From JBARCX01 sp049794535 (lineage in GTDB: Bacteria > Pseudomonadota > Gammaproteobacteria > Xanthomonadales > Rhodanobacteraceae): a DNA stretch of 14,692 nt. Where the stretch lies: NCBI GenBank assembly GCA_049794535.1, contig JBARCX010000380.1:1-14692 (forward strand), written 5' to 3'. Made by a program: the position numbers and the translations under genes. Positions 6,353 to 12,789 of the stretch are shown one piece after another (positions within the stretch are counted from its first letter, which is position 1; the number at the start of each line of letters is the position of its first letter). The notes beneath the pieces were generated by a model that was not told where the DNA came from, searched no databases, and was given only the letters and a program-made list of their open reading frames with translations.

Positions 6353-7306
6353 TTATGAAGCGCTGTAAGCCTTTATTTCGGTGACAGTTTGCAACCCCTG
6401 TCGTGAGCGACCGAGTTCGGCGACGGTTGACGAGGCGTGCGCCGGAAGATGGCGTGGGAAGGCACATGCTTCACGTAGTTCGGCATACGACGACAGCTGG
6501 GTCTGTAACCAATGTCGCAGCTTGGGGCCGAAGAGGTCTTCCACTTTGTGCTCAGAGTCGCGCACGACGCCATGGACAGCGGCGTGCTTCCATGGCTCCC
6601 TTTCCACATCAGCAATCATCTGGCTACAGGCCTTATCGAGACTGATGTCAGGCTGTAGGCCGAGGAAGCCGCACAACCGAGTCCACTCGCCTTTGCTGTC
6701 GCGGATAAGGTCTTCAAGGAAGACGAAGTGATGATTGGCTTGACCTATATGTGCGCGATGGATCTGCGCCGCGCGATTCCAGCGAGAGACCCAAAGTGCT
6801 ATGTCACCGCTAAAAGCGCTGAAGCGGAGATTCCCGTCGACCACGGAAGCCATGACATCCGTGCCGCGGCGTATGACGTGGATGATCTTTGCGTCAGGTA
6901 CGTGGGTTTCGATTTCGGGTAGGTAAAGCAGGTGGCTGGGTGTCTTTTCGACCCATAGCGTTCGCTTAGATTGCAGTGCCACACCATCGAGCATTGCGAT
7001 GAATTTTTTTGCGCAGGTTTTTGTGTGCCAGTGCGAAAGCAAGGCGCCCGACTCATCCCCCAGCAACGAGCGTTGCAGCTCGGCGAAGATATGTCGCCCA
7101 TGCGCACGTGTGAATCCAAGGCGATGCCGCAATCGGCGCCTGAAAGGGCGGGCGTCCTTGTCTCCCCAGCGCCATTCGAGGTCGTTGAACAGATGTTGGA
7201 AAAACGCCGTTTCCGGCAGCGTGAACACGGACGAATGGCGCGCAAGCATGGCTTGTACGATGGTTGTGCCGGAGCGGGGACAACCGACAATAAAGGTTCG
7301 CTGCAT
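6353..7306 (-). CDS. Sulfotransferase family protein (PAPS-dependent)
   Basis: Sulfotransferases move a sulfuryl group from PAPS to a hydroxyl or amine of a small molecule, lipid, glycan or peptide. The 317-residue product has the 5'-phosphosulfate-binding loop at the very N-terminus (GCPRSGTT, residues 8-15). It also has the 3'-phosphate-binding segment IRRGTDVMAS (145-154), and the family's WVEKTPSHL signature at about 118-126. There is no signal peptide or transmembrane segment, so it is probably cytoplasmic. The ATG at 7306 places the P-loop where it is expected; only a weak AAGG lies 11 bases upstream. No cysteine-nodulation (PAPS synthesis) genes or glycosyltransferases flank it, so the acceptor is unknown. 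It is flanked by long gaps on both sides and is probably transcribed alone. Confidence 0.9.
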   Translation of the reverse strand: MQRTFIVGCPRSGTTIVQAMLARHSSVFTLPETAFFQHLFNDLEWRWGDKDARPFRRRLRHRLGFTRAHGRHIFAELQRSLLGDESGALLSHWHTKTCAKKFIAMLDGVALQSKRTLWVEKTPSHLLYLPEIETHVPDAKIIHVIRRGTDVMASVVDGNLRFSAFSGDIALWVSRWNRAAQIHRAHIGQANHHFVFLEDLIRDSKGEWTRLCGFLGLQPDISLDKACSQMIADVEREPWKHAAVHGVVRDSEHKVEDLFGPKLRHWLQTQLSSYAELREACAFPRHLPAHASSTVAELGRSRQGLQTVTEIKAYSAS

Positions 7307-7351
7307 AACGGGTCAGGCCTTAGGAAGCGTGGAGATGCTACCAAACATGAC

Positions 7352-7382
7352 ATCTTTATTAACAGTGCGTGAAAGTAAAGAT
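7352..7382. promoter_or_regulatory. AT-rich 7-base inverted repeat upstream of the sulfotransferase gene
   Basis: ATCTTTA at 7352-7358 and TAAAGAT at 7376-7382 are perfect inverted copies 17 bases apart, 46 bases before the sulfotransferase ATG. They lie in the most AT-rich stretch of the 7307-7579 gap, where the promoter is expected. Minus-strand TTAATA-like sequence falls between the arms. An operator is plausible but unproven. Elsewhere in this 273-base gap I see only a GGTGGC/GCCACC hairpin at 7423-7444 with a 10-base loop and no T-run. Confidence 0.35.
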
Positions 7383-7579
7383 TTATGAAGAGTCATTTGA
7401 AAGCCAAGCGCAAGGGATGCGTGGTGGCTCATAGAAAGGCCACCTCCCGATACGAGACGCTCACTAACCCCTTGCCCCATCTACCACTATAGCGAGTTGG
7501 GAGGGTGCTGCCATGTAGCGGGCTGCAAATGTTTTGCCTTGGGTGTGACAGGTGATGGGGAATGCCATGCTGCGTTGCA

Positions 7580-8767
7580 TCAATGTTGCGCAGCTTCTTG
7601 GACGATACGCGGTAGGCCGCTTACATCCCACTCAACTCGGTTCCGTCCCATGTTCTTGGCCCGATAGAGGCCGGCATCGGCAGACCGAACCAGCCTCTCG
7701 AAACCCGTGCCGGAGGCCACGCCGACGCCGACGCTCGTGGTGACGGCAATGCTCTGCCCATCGAACGTGGCAGGCAGCTTGGCTACCTGGGCACGTATGT
7801 GTTCAGCGAGCGCGGTGGCTCTCGCTGCATTGATGGCCGGCAGTACCAGCACGAACTCCTCGCCACCGTAGCGTGCAAACAGAGCCTTCGGTGGCAGCCC
7901 GATGTCATGTATGACTCTGACGAAATGCCTCAATACTTCATCGCCGGCCGCGTGGCCCCAGCTGTCGTTGATGGCTTTGAAGCCGTCGAGGTCGAACATC
8001 AAGGCGCAGCAAGCTTGCCCTTGACCTCGGCAGTCATCGACAGCGCGTGGTCCCTGTTCCAGAACGGCCGCGCGGTTAAGCAGGCCAGTGAGGCCGTCGG
8101 TGTGCGCCATGCGACGCAGATCCAGCGTCAGTCGCTGGGCGAGCATCAGGGTGAAGCCGGTGCTCAGCAGAAAGGTGCAGAGGATCCCGAAAATATAGTT
8201 CGCTGTGGTCAGCAGGCTGGCGATCTGCAGGTGCGAGTCGATACTGGGGAATAGCACAGCAGCCGAGCGCCACACATAGAAAGCCGTGTCGATAAGAAAG
8301 ACCAGGGCAGTGAAGCCGCAGCTGTTTCGCAGATCCCGTGGCGACCGCCACAACAGCACCCAGATCATCCATACGTCCCAGACGATGCTTTTCGCTCCAA
8401 ACACTAGCGCCTCGACAGGCTGCGAGGGTGGCGCCAGGATGAAGCCGATCTGGATGGCGACAAAGAGGACGACGACGGCCAGTGGCCAGCGCCAGCGTAA
8501 GGGGTAGCGCACATGCATCGCGATCCCCATCAGCATCAATGCATTAGCGAGCGCGATCAGGCCGCTGCCGATGAGCGCCGAGCGAACCGTATTCAGCTCG
8601 TCCAATCCCTGGGTAAGCGCGGCAGCCGTCAGTACCCAGAAGCCGATAGCCCAGATGCGCAGCGCCGGCATGCCATGCAGCACCATGCCGAGCAGGGTGA
8701 AGCTCATCGAAATCGCGACACCTACCGCCAGGCCGATAACGCCGATCGTATAAATATCCAAGTGCAT
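7580..8767 (-). CDS. Membrane-anchored diguanylate cyclase (GGDEF), no I-site
   Basis: The product makes cyclic di-GMP from two GTP and sits in the inner membrane. Of 395 residues, roughly 8-210 form about seven hydrophobic segments of an unclassified sensor module, followed by a short linker (about 211-220) and a GGDEF domain (about 221-380). The domain opens DGLTGLLNR (224-232), has the metal-binding FDLDGFKAIND (Asp259), and the active site reads RYGGEEF (GGEEF at 301-305). Catalytic residues are intact, so it should be active. The inhibitory RxxD site expected eight residues before GGEEF is replaced by PPKA, so product inhibition through the I-site is probably absent. The ATG at 8767 is preceded by AGGGG with 6-base spacing. 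Upstream at 8840-8865 are GATGGG repeats that may be an operator. No effector or phosphodiesterase gene is adjacent. Confidence 0.93.
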   Translation of the reverse strand: MHLDIYTIGVIGLAVGVAISMSFTLLGMVLHGMPALRIWAIGFWVLTAAALTQGLDELNTVRSALIGSGLIALANALMLMGIAMHVRYPLRWRWPLAVVVLFVAIQIGFILAPPSQPVEALVFGAKSIVWDVWMIWVLLWRSPRDLRNSCGFTALVFLIDTAFYVWRSAAVLFPSIDSHLQIASLLTTANYIFGILCTFLLSTGFTLMLAQRLTLDLRRMAHTDGLTGLLNRAAVLEQGPRAVDDCRGQGQACCALMFDLDGFKAINDSWGHAAGDEVLRHFVRVIHDIGLPPKALFARYGGEEFVLVLPAINAARATALAEHIRAQVAKLPATFDGQSIAVTTSVGVGVASGTGFERLVRSADAGLYRAKNMGRNRVEWDVSGLPRIVQEAAQH

Positions 8768-8839
8768 GGCTGGCCCCTGTACTCCCTCAGCTCCCCGCGC
8801 AGACGGCCCATTATTCTCCTATCCGGGCAACAGTGGTTC

Positions 8840-8865
8840 GATGGGCCCATCATCCAGCCGATGGG
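8840..8865. promoter_or_regulatory. GATGGG palindrome plus extra half-site upstream of the diguanylate cyclase gene
   Basis: GATGGGCCCATC at 8840-8851 is a perfect 12-base palindrome. After 8 bases a further GATGGG follows at 8860-8865, so the middle half-site can pair with either neighbour. The cluster is 73-98 bases before the cyclase ATG, in the 140-base gap between it and the small membrane-protein gene on the same strand. It may be a transcription factor site or a stem-loop; no regulator is identified. Confidence 0.4.
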
Positions 8866-8907
8866 ATTCGTCGTGTACGGAGAGATGGTGTGAGCGCGTC
8901 GCTGTAA

Positions 8908-9204
8908 CTACGCGATGACGGCTATGACAACAGCCAGCCAGATCGAAGCCACCCCTATGGCAAACGCACGGCGGGCAGTCGTGACCTTCTCGGCGCTCTC
9001 GTCGACAACCGGGGTAGTGACGATCCAGGTGACCGAGCCCAGGAAGGCAAAGCCGACGAATGCCAGGAACACCACGCACCTGTCGGCCCAGCGCCAGGGC
9101 ACGGGCTCGTGCACGCCCCAGTAGCCGAGAAACGCCATACCCATGGCACATAGGGTGGCTGAGGCAGAGCAAAGTCCTACGATCGAGCCTGCGGGTGCGC
9201 GCAT
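8908..9204 (-). CDS. Small membrane protein of unknown function
   Basis: The predicted product is 98 residues with three hydrophobic segments: SIVGLCSASATLCAMGMAF (from about residue 7), a central CVVFLAFVGFAFLGSVTWIV, and a C-terminal AFAIGVASIWLAVVIAVIA. It should be an inner-membrane protein with very short loops. I chose the ATG at 9204 because the 16 extra residues from the alternative ATG at 9252 are polar and Cys-rich, and GGGG lies about 8 bases before 9204. The longer version (114 residues) remains possible. The frame is preferred over overlapping frames because only this one gives a coherent membrane protein. It is upstream of the diguanylate cyclase on the same strand with a 140-base gap. 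No function is proposed. Confidence 0.62.
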   Translation of the reverse strand: MRAPAGSIVGLCSASATLCAMGMAFLGYWGVHEPVPWRWADRCVVFLAFVGFAFLGSVTWIVTTPVVDESAEKVTTARRAFAIGVASIWLAVVIAVIA

Positions 9205-9501
9205 AACACTTGCCCCGATGCTGGTTGCCGAGGGGCAGCGTACTGCACACATGATGTTTACGCCCCATGATGCGGGTACAGATCACCGACTATTGGTTGC
9301 TTAAAACGGATGCGACACCACGTGACAACGTGAGGGCGGTGGCTGGCTGACTAATGATTGAGGCATCGGTTTGATCAGATAGGCATCAACTTAATCTTCA
9401 TGTATATCGTGATCTTGACGCCTTTTTCACGTAGCAAAGCTGACCGTCTTCGATGCTAGAGTTCTCAACGCTGCATAGAGCCAACACGAGGGGGTCGCAC
9501 C

Positions 9502-10026
9502 ATGTTTCGCCTGAGATTCGGTTTTAGCCCGCGCCATGTCGCCATCGTCGGTATGGTTGCACTCGGTCTGTCATTGTCGGTATCTGCTTCCGAGCCGCCA
9601 TCCATCGGGTTGGGTCAAGCGTGGCCCAATGCACAAGATGTCAGTCGTAGCTCGCAGTTTCATGTCTACGTATTCGTTCGTGATGGCGTTCGATATATCC
9701 AGGTGAATGATCTGGGCGGAAATATACGTGTCGCATTTGCGACGGCCAACGGGCAGTTCCTGGTTCTGCCTACCGGTATTGATGCCTCGCGTGCTAACAC
9801 GTCACAGGCACTCTCAGTCCAGAATACGGTGTCGTCCGTCTACAACGATGGCACGGTGCAGGTGGGAGTGCGGTCGAGTAATAGCGGGCTCGTATGGACG
9901 GCCGCATCTGTCAATGTAGGAGCACCAGCCGCAGTACAAAGTGCGCAATCACACACTTTGTTGATGAGTGGCTGTACCGATCCGGCGCAATGCGATGTCT
10001 CGGTCATCTCTACTACGGGTCAATAG
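9502..10026 (+). CDS. Small secreted protein of unknown function
   Basis: The 174-residue product has a clear Sec signal peptide (basic start with RLRFGFSPRH, hydrophobic core 13-28, likely cleavage after SASA/SVSAS near residue 29-30). The mature part of about 145 residues is rich in Ser, Val and Asn and looks like a beta-rich periplasmic or extracellular domain: FHVYVFVRDGVRYIQVND, then a GQFLVLPTG segment. Two cysteines, Cys158 and Cys164, near the end could form a small disulphide loop. The start is well supported by GAGGGGG at 9488-9494, 7 bases before the ATG. The 249-base upstream gap offers no clear promoter; TTGACG at 9415 and TAGAGT at 9457 are too far apart to pair. Convergent with the MASE1 gene. 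I do not recognise a named family. Confidence 0.82.
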   Translation: MFRLRFGFSPRHVAIVGMVALGLSLSVSASEPPSIGLGQAWPNAQDVSRSSQFHVYVFVRDGVRYIQVNDLGGNIRVAFATANGQFLVLPTGIDASRANTSQALSVQNTVSSVYNDGTVQVGVRSSNSGLVWTAASVNVGAPAAVQSAQSHTLLMSGCTDPAQCDVSVISTTGQ

Positions 10027-10069
10027 CACTAAATGCTCTGAGCCAATGACATCGAGCAGTTGGGAGTTC

Positions 10070-11662
10070 CTATGGTGCTCTCAGCTGCGTGGCGTTACTG
10101 GTTTCATTGCGAAGTTTTAGCATCACCCGGGCAGCACTGTTGGGGAGCATGTCGATAAACATAGCTCCTGAGTACAGCTTTGCGCGACTCCGCATATCCG
10201 CCTCGCTGAGTCCCCCTGCGCCTAAGGCGGCTAGCAACTTATCGCGTGGAGGCGGAACGATGGCCTTGCCTGCACTGGTCACTTCGATTGCCACCTCAAT
10301 CCTGCCATTCGCAAGCATGTGCGTGCTGGTTTGTAAACGGACCAGGTCAGTGGGGTGGTATGCGAGCAAGAACGCCAAGGCTTCGCAGCCTAGACGATAA
10401 AGGGCCACGGCCAAGTCTGGCGTAAGAAGACTTAGTGCTCCACGCAGATCTGCGTCGTACGATACACCAAGACTTTTTAGCGCGTGCCCAACCGTTGTTT
10501 GTAATGCATTTGGGTGGCCAAGTCGCTGCCACTCCCTGGGTGATAAAGTCTCACGAAGGCGATCAATACCGCCGCGAACCTCATCTAGTTGGTCACGGTA
10601 TGCGCTCTCTTCACTTGGCGAGGTGAAGAGACGTAAGCGGTTTAGGACGCGGGAATGCCCTGTGCTCATCGACGCTTGGAGTCTATCTAGAGCGTGGGCG
10701 CTATTTCGCCGTTTTACTTCGTTCAAATACAGCTCTTGGCGAGCGAGCAGTAAATGCTCACGACTTTCCCGCAAGGCCAGTTGGAGGAGTGTTGTCCTCG
10801 CGCCGAGTAGCAGCATCACCGCAACAGTGAATGCAAGCACGCTGAGTGCCAAGAGCGTGCCTGGGTCGTATGTGCTGTGCGGAACCAACATGATGCCGAT
10901 ACTTGCGACAACGCTACCGAAAGCAGCACCTTGCCAGCCGTGGCGAAAGGCGAGCCATGCCACCGGACAAAAGAAAGCCGCGTCCATCGCGTAGCGGATT
11001 GTGTTGTCTTGAATTTTATCCCCTAGGGTCATGAGTGCAGCAAAGATCAAGGCAAAGGCGAAGCCTTCCCAGATGGCATGGCTAGGAAGGTGGCGACGAA
11101 GGCCCGAGCGCCAAGCCTTGGATGCAATGAGTTCGCGGACTGCCAGTACAGCAGGAACAACTACAAGAATGCCAAGAAAATCACCAAGGAATCGCCAGCC
11201 GCCGTATATAAAAAGGCCAGGTGGCTTGTATCCAATCGGAAGACGCATCAGCGTGAACTGTCCGACATTCATTGCAGCAACTTCAGCGGCGATGATTACT
11301 GTCGCCACAAGCAGTGCGCCCATAGATCCCGCTATCGGCGAACGGGTAATCTGATGCCTGTCACGAAGCCACTTAACGATTGGCATGGCCAGCACGATAG
11401 GTGGAATCGAATGTGCTATCGCCCATGTCAGGCCGAAGGAGTCCAGGCATAGAAAATTCTTATACGTTAATGACGCAAACTCGCCGATCAAAAGTGCCGG
11501 CCAATAGCGATACGGGAAAATCAGTAGACATGCTAAACGCAGTCCTGCTGATGGAACCCAGTAAGCCGGAGCGAAGGAGACGAGCGCGAAATACGCTAGC
11601 GCGTAGGCGAGTGCTACAACTAAATGACGTACAGGCCATGGATATCCATTCCACTTAGTCAT
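10070..11662 (-). CDS. MASE1-domain membrane sensor with degenerate histidine-kinase-like C-terminus
   Basis: The 530-residue product has an N-terminal block of about eight to ten membrane segments (roughly 10-295) that resembles MASE1 sensor modules, including VPSAGLRLACLLIFPYRYWPA and GGWRFLGDFLGILVVVP. A coiled-coil-like linker follows (about 294-375). The last part (about 380-518) resembles the ATPase domain of NarL-type histidine kinases but is eroded. The usual EALTN N-box reads EALAF (Phe431 for Asn), the DNG ATP-lid box reads VTSAGK, and no RELHD phosphorylation motif is present. A G2-like GGLSEADMRSRAKLYSGA (483-500) survives. The inference is a signalling pseudokinase or scaffold rather than an active kinase. 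GGAG lies 9 bases before the ATG. No response regulator is adjacent; the 9502 gene is convergent. Confidence 0.85.
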   Translation of the reverse strand: MTKWNGYPWPVRHLVVALAYALAYFALVSFAPAYWVPSAGLRLACLLIFPYRYWPALLIGEFASLTYKNFLCLDSFGLTWAIAHSIPPIVLAMPIVKWLRDRHQITRSPIAGSMGALLVATVIIAAEVAAMNVGQFTLMRLPIGYKPPGLFIYGGWRFLGDFLGILVVVPAVLAVRELIASKAWRSGLRRHLPSHAIWEGFAFALIFAALMTLGDKIQDNTIRYAMDAAFFCPVAWLAFRHGWQGAAFGSVVASIGIMLVPHSTYDPGTLLALSVLAFTVAVMLLLGARTTLLQLALRESREHLLLARQELYLNEVKRRNSAHALDRLQASMSTGHSRVLNRLRLFTSPSEESAYRDQLDEVRGGIDRLRETLSPREWQRLGHPNALQTTVGHALKSLGVSYDADLRGALSLLTPDLAVALYRLGCEALAFLLAYHPTDLVRLQTSTHMLANGRIEVAIEVTSAGKAIVPPPRDKLLAALGAGGLSEADMRSRAKLYSGAMFIDMLPNSAARVMLKLRNETSNATQLRAP

Positions 11663-12681
11663 TGGCCGTCACTCCTCGTAACCGCTGTTCTGTTCTCCTG
11701 CGCATATCTTCGCTTCCCCGTAGCTGATTTGCGTGCAATGGCTGACCCTGCTCGTGCTGACTTTACTATGACGTTTCTGTGTTAGCTCGGTTTCGTTTGT
11801 GAAACCCCTGTGAAGAAAGGTGACGTAGCCGTCGTTTACAGAACTGTCGAGGTCCTATTGAGAGGGCGTAGTAAGCCGATATGAGAACGTGCCTGTGCGC
11901 ATCTTCGGCTTACCCGTATGTCTTAGAGGGAGAGACATACTCCGAGGTATGCGCAGAACACGCGACGTGTCATCTGTGTGCAAGGTCGAGCCGATGATCG
12001 TGTGTTGTCTTACGTGACATGCATCGCACGCGTAAAACGCGTTTGAACAATGAGATTTGTAGGTTCCCCATAACAACGGGCAAGGCATGACCGATGTGGA
12101 GAGCCTGATGGTTGCGTAAACGTAGTGCGCATCTCGATCCGGTGTTCAGTAGGGATGGAGATGGTTGGAGCGCTAGCGCATGGCGACCTTCATCTCTGCA
12201 GAGTTATGTGCCCTCGATGCCACGCACACTGTTGGTCATGTCATCTCAGTTATCTGCTGCCGACGAACGAGTGTTCTTGCGAATACGCATCAGCCGCGGG
12301 GTGGTATGCGGTGGGATGGATCGACGTTTGCTGCACGTGAAATCTGCATCGAGGATGCGCGCTATCGATCGGTGCGAACGTCAGTTCATCGCGAGGGTTT
12401 CGAGCTTTGGGATGCGCCTACGATCTTGTGCAATTTCGCGGATAGCGATGCGATGCGATCGTTAGGCATTCAAGGCCCTGCGGGCACATCGATGAGGCAC
12501 ATGCGCAGTAGAGAGAGCCATTTCCGGATATCTCGATGACGGAAGCGACCGCTACGGTGTGGGTCGTCTGGCTGACATGTCGGGCGCCAGGCCGATAGGG
12601 CTTGGATGGGCAGTGATGTGGCACGCGCATGCATTTCTAAAACTCATCACTAAAATATTCATACATATCTGTACGAAATGA
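11663..12681. other. About 1 kb without a convincing gene
   Basis: No reading frame here has a family resemblance, ribosome site or consistent codon pattern. Frames at 11855-12088 (minus), 12112-12465 and 12180-12539 (plus) are judged spurious. Visible structure: tandem hairpins at 11871-11940 (separate entry), ACACG/CGTGT with a 3-base loop at 11958-11970, the palindrome AAACGCGTTT at 12035-12044, the palindrome GCGCTAGCGC at 12170-12179, and three tandem copies of GCGAT at 12445-12459. The last 60 bases are AT-rich (TAAAAT at 12651-12656) and may hold the MFS promoter. It may be decayed coding DNA, a structured RNA, or a long regulatory region. Confidence 0.5.
11871..11940. repeat. Tandem perfect inverted repeats (9 bp and 8 bp)
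   Basis: GTAAGCCGA at 11871-11879 pairs with TCGGCTTAC at 11905-11913 (perfect 9 bp, 25-base loop). Two bases later GTATGTCT at 11916-11923 pairs with AGACATAC at 11933-11940 (perfect 8 bp, 9-base loop). Neither is followed by a T-run on either strand. They sit about 210 bases upstream of the MASE1 gene start and about 850 bases before the MFS gene. The repeats are certain; the role is unknown. Confidence 0.55.
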
Positions 12682-12683
12682 TT

Positions 12684-12746
12684 GGCCATTTCTAAACTGC
12701 GCGAGTCAGTGCAGTTTCGTGGCCCGCCGCTCACGTTGATGAGCGG
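12684..12746 (+). promoter_or_regulatory. Two stem-loops in the leader of the MFS transporter gene
   Basis: The first is nested: GGCCA at 12684-12688 with TGGCC at 12720-12724 outside, and AAACTGC at 12694-12700 with GCAGTTT at 12711-12717 inside (10-base loop). The second is CCGCTCA at 12727-12733 with TGAGCGG at 12740-12746 (6-base loop). They end 43 bases before the MFS ATG and downstream of the AT-rich candidate promoter. They could be a repressor operator, as is common for drug exporters, or an mRNA leader structure. No regulator gene is in the window. Confidence 0.45.
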
Positions 12747-12789
12747 GCAGCCGAAGCAGCTGAGTCCCCCGTCGACCAGGAACCGCCAC

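Noticed and set aside
3019..8767. A biosynthetic or signalling cluster made of the CrtI-like, GhrA-like, sulfotransferase and diguanylate cyclase genes
   Set aside because: The genes lie on both strands with gaps of up to 400 bases and no shared pathway; adjacency alone does not support a system.
8819..9286. Minus-strand 155-codon frame overlapping the small membrane-protein gene
   Set aside because: Its product is Arg/Cys/His-rich with no coherent segments, typical of a shadow frame; the overlapping frame encodes a clear membrane protein.
9415..9462. TTGACG with TAGAGT as a promoter for the secreted-protein gene
   Set aside because: The two elements are 36 bases apart, too far for a sigma-70 promoter, and neither has a good partner at 16-18 bases.
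12112..12539. Plus-strand frames of 117 and 119 codons in the gene-free kilobase
   Set aside because: No ribosome site, no recognisable domain, Cys/Ser/Arg-rich composition; mutually overlapping frames.
12682..12789. TTG start adding 36 residues to the MFS protein
   Set aside because: The added residues are unlike exporter N-termini and lie within two stem-loops; AGGAA precedes the ATG at 12790.
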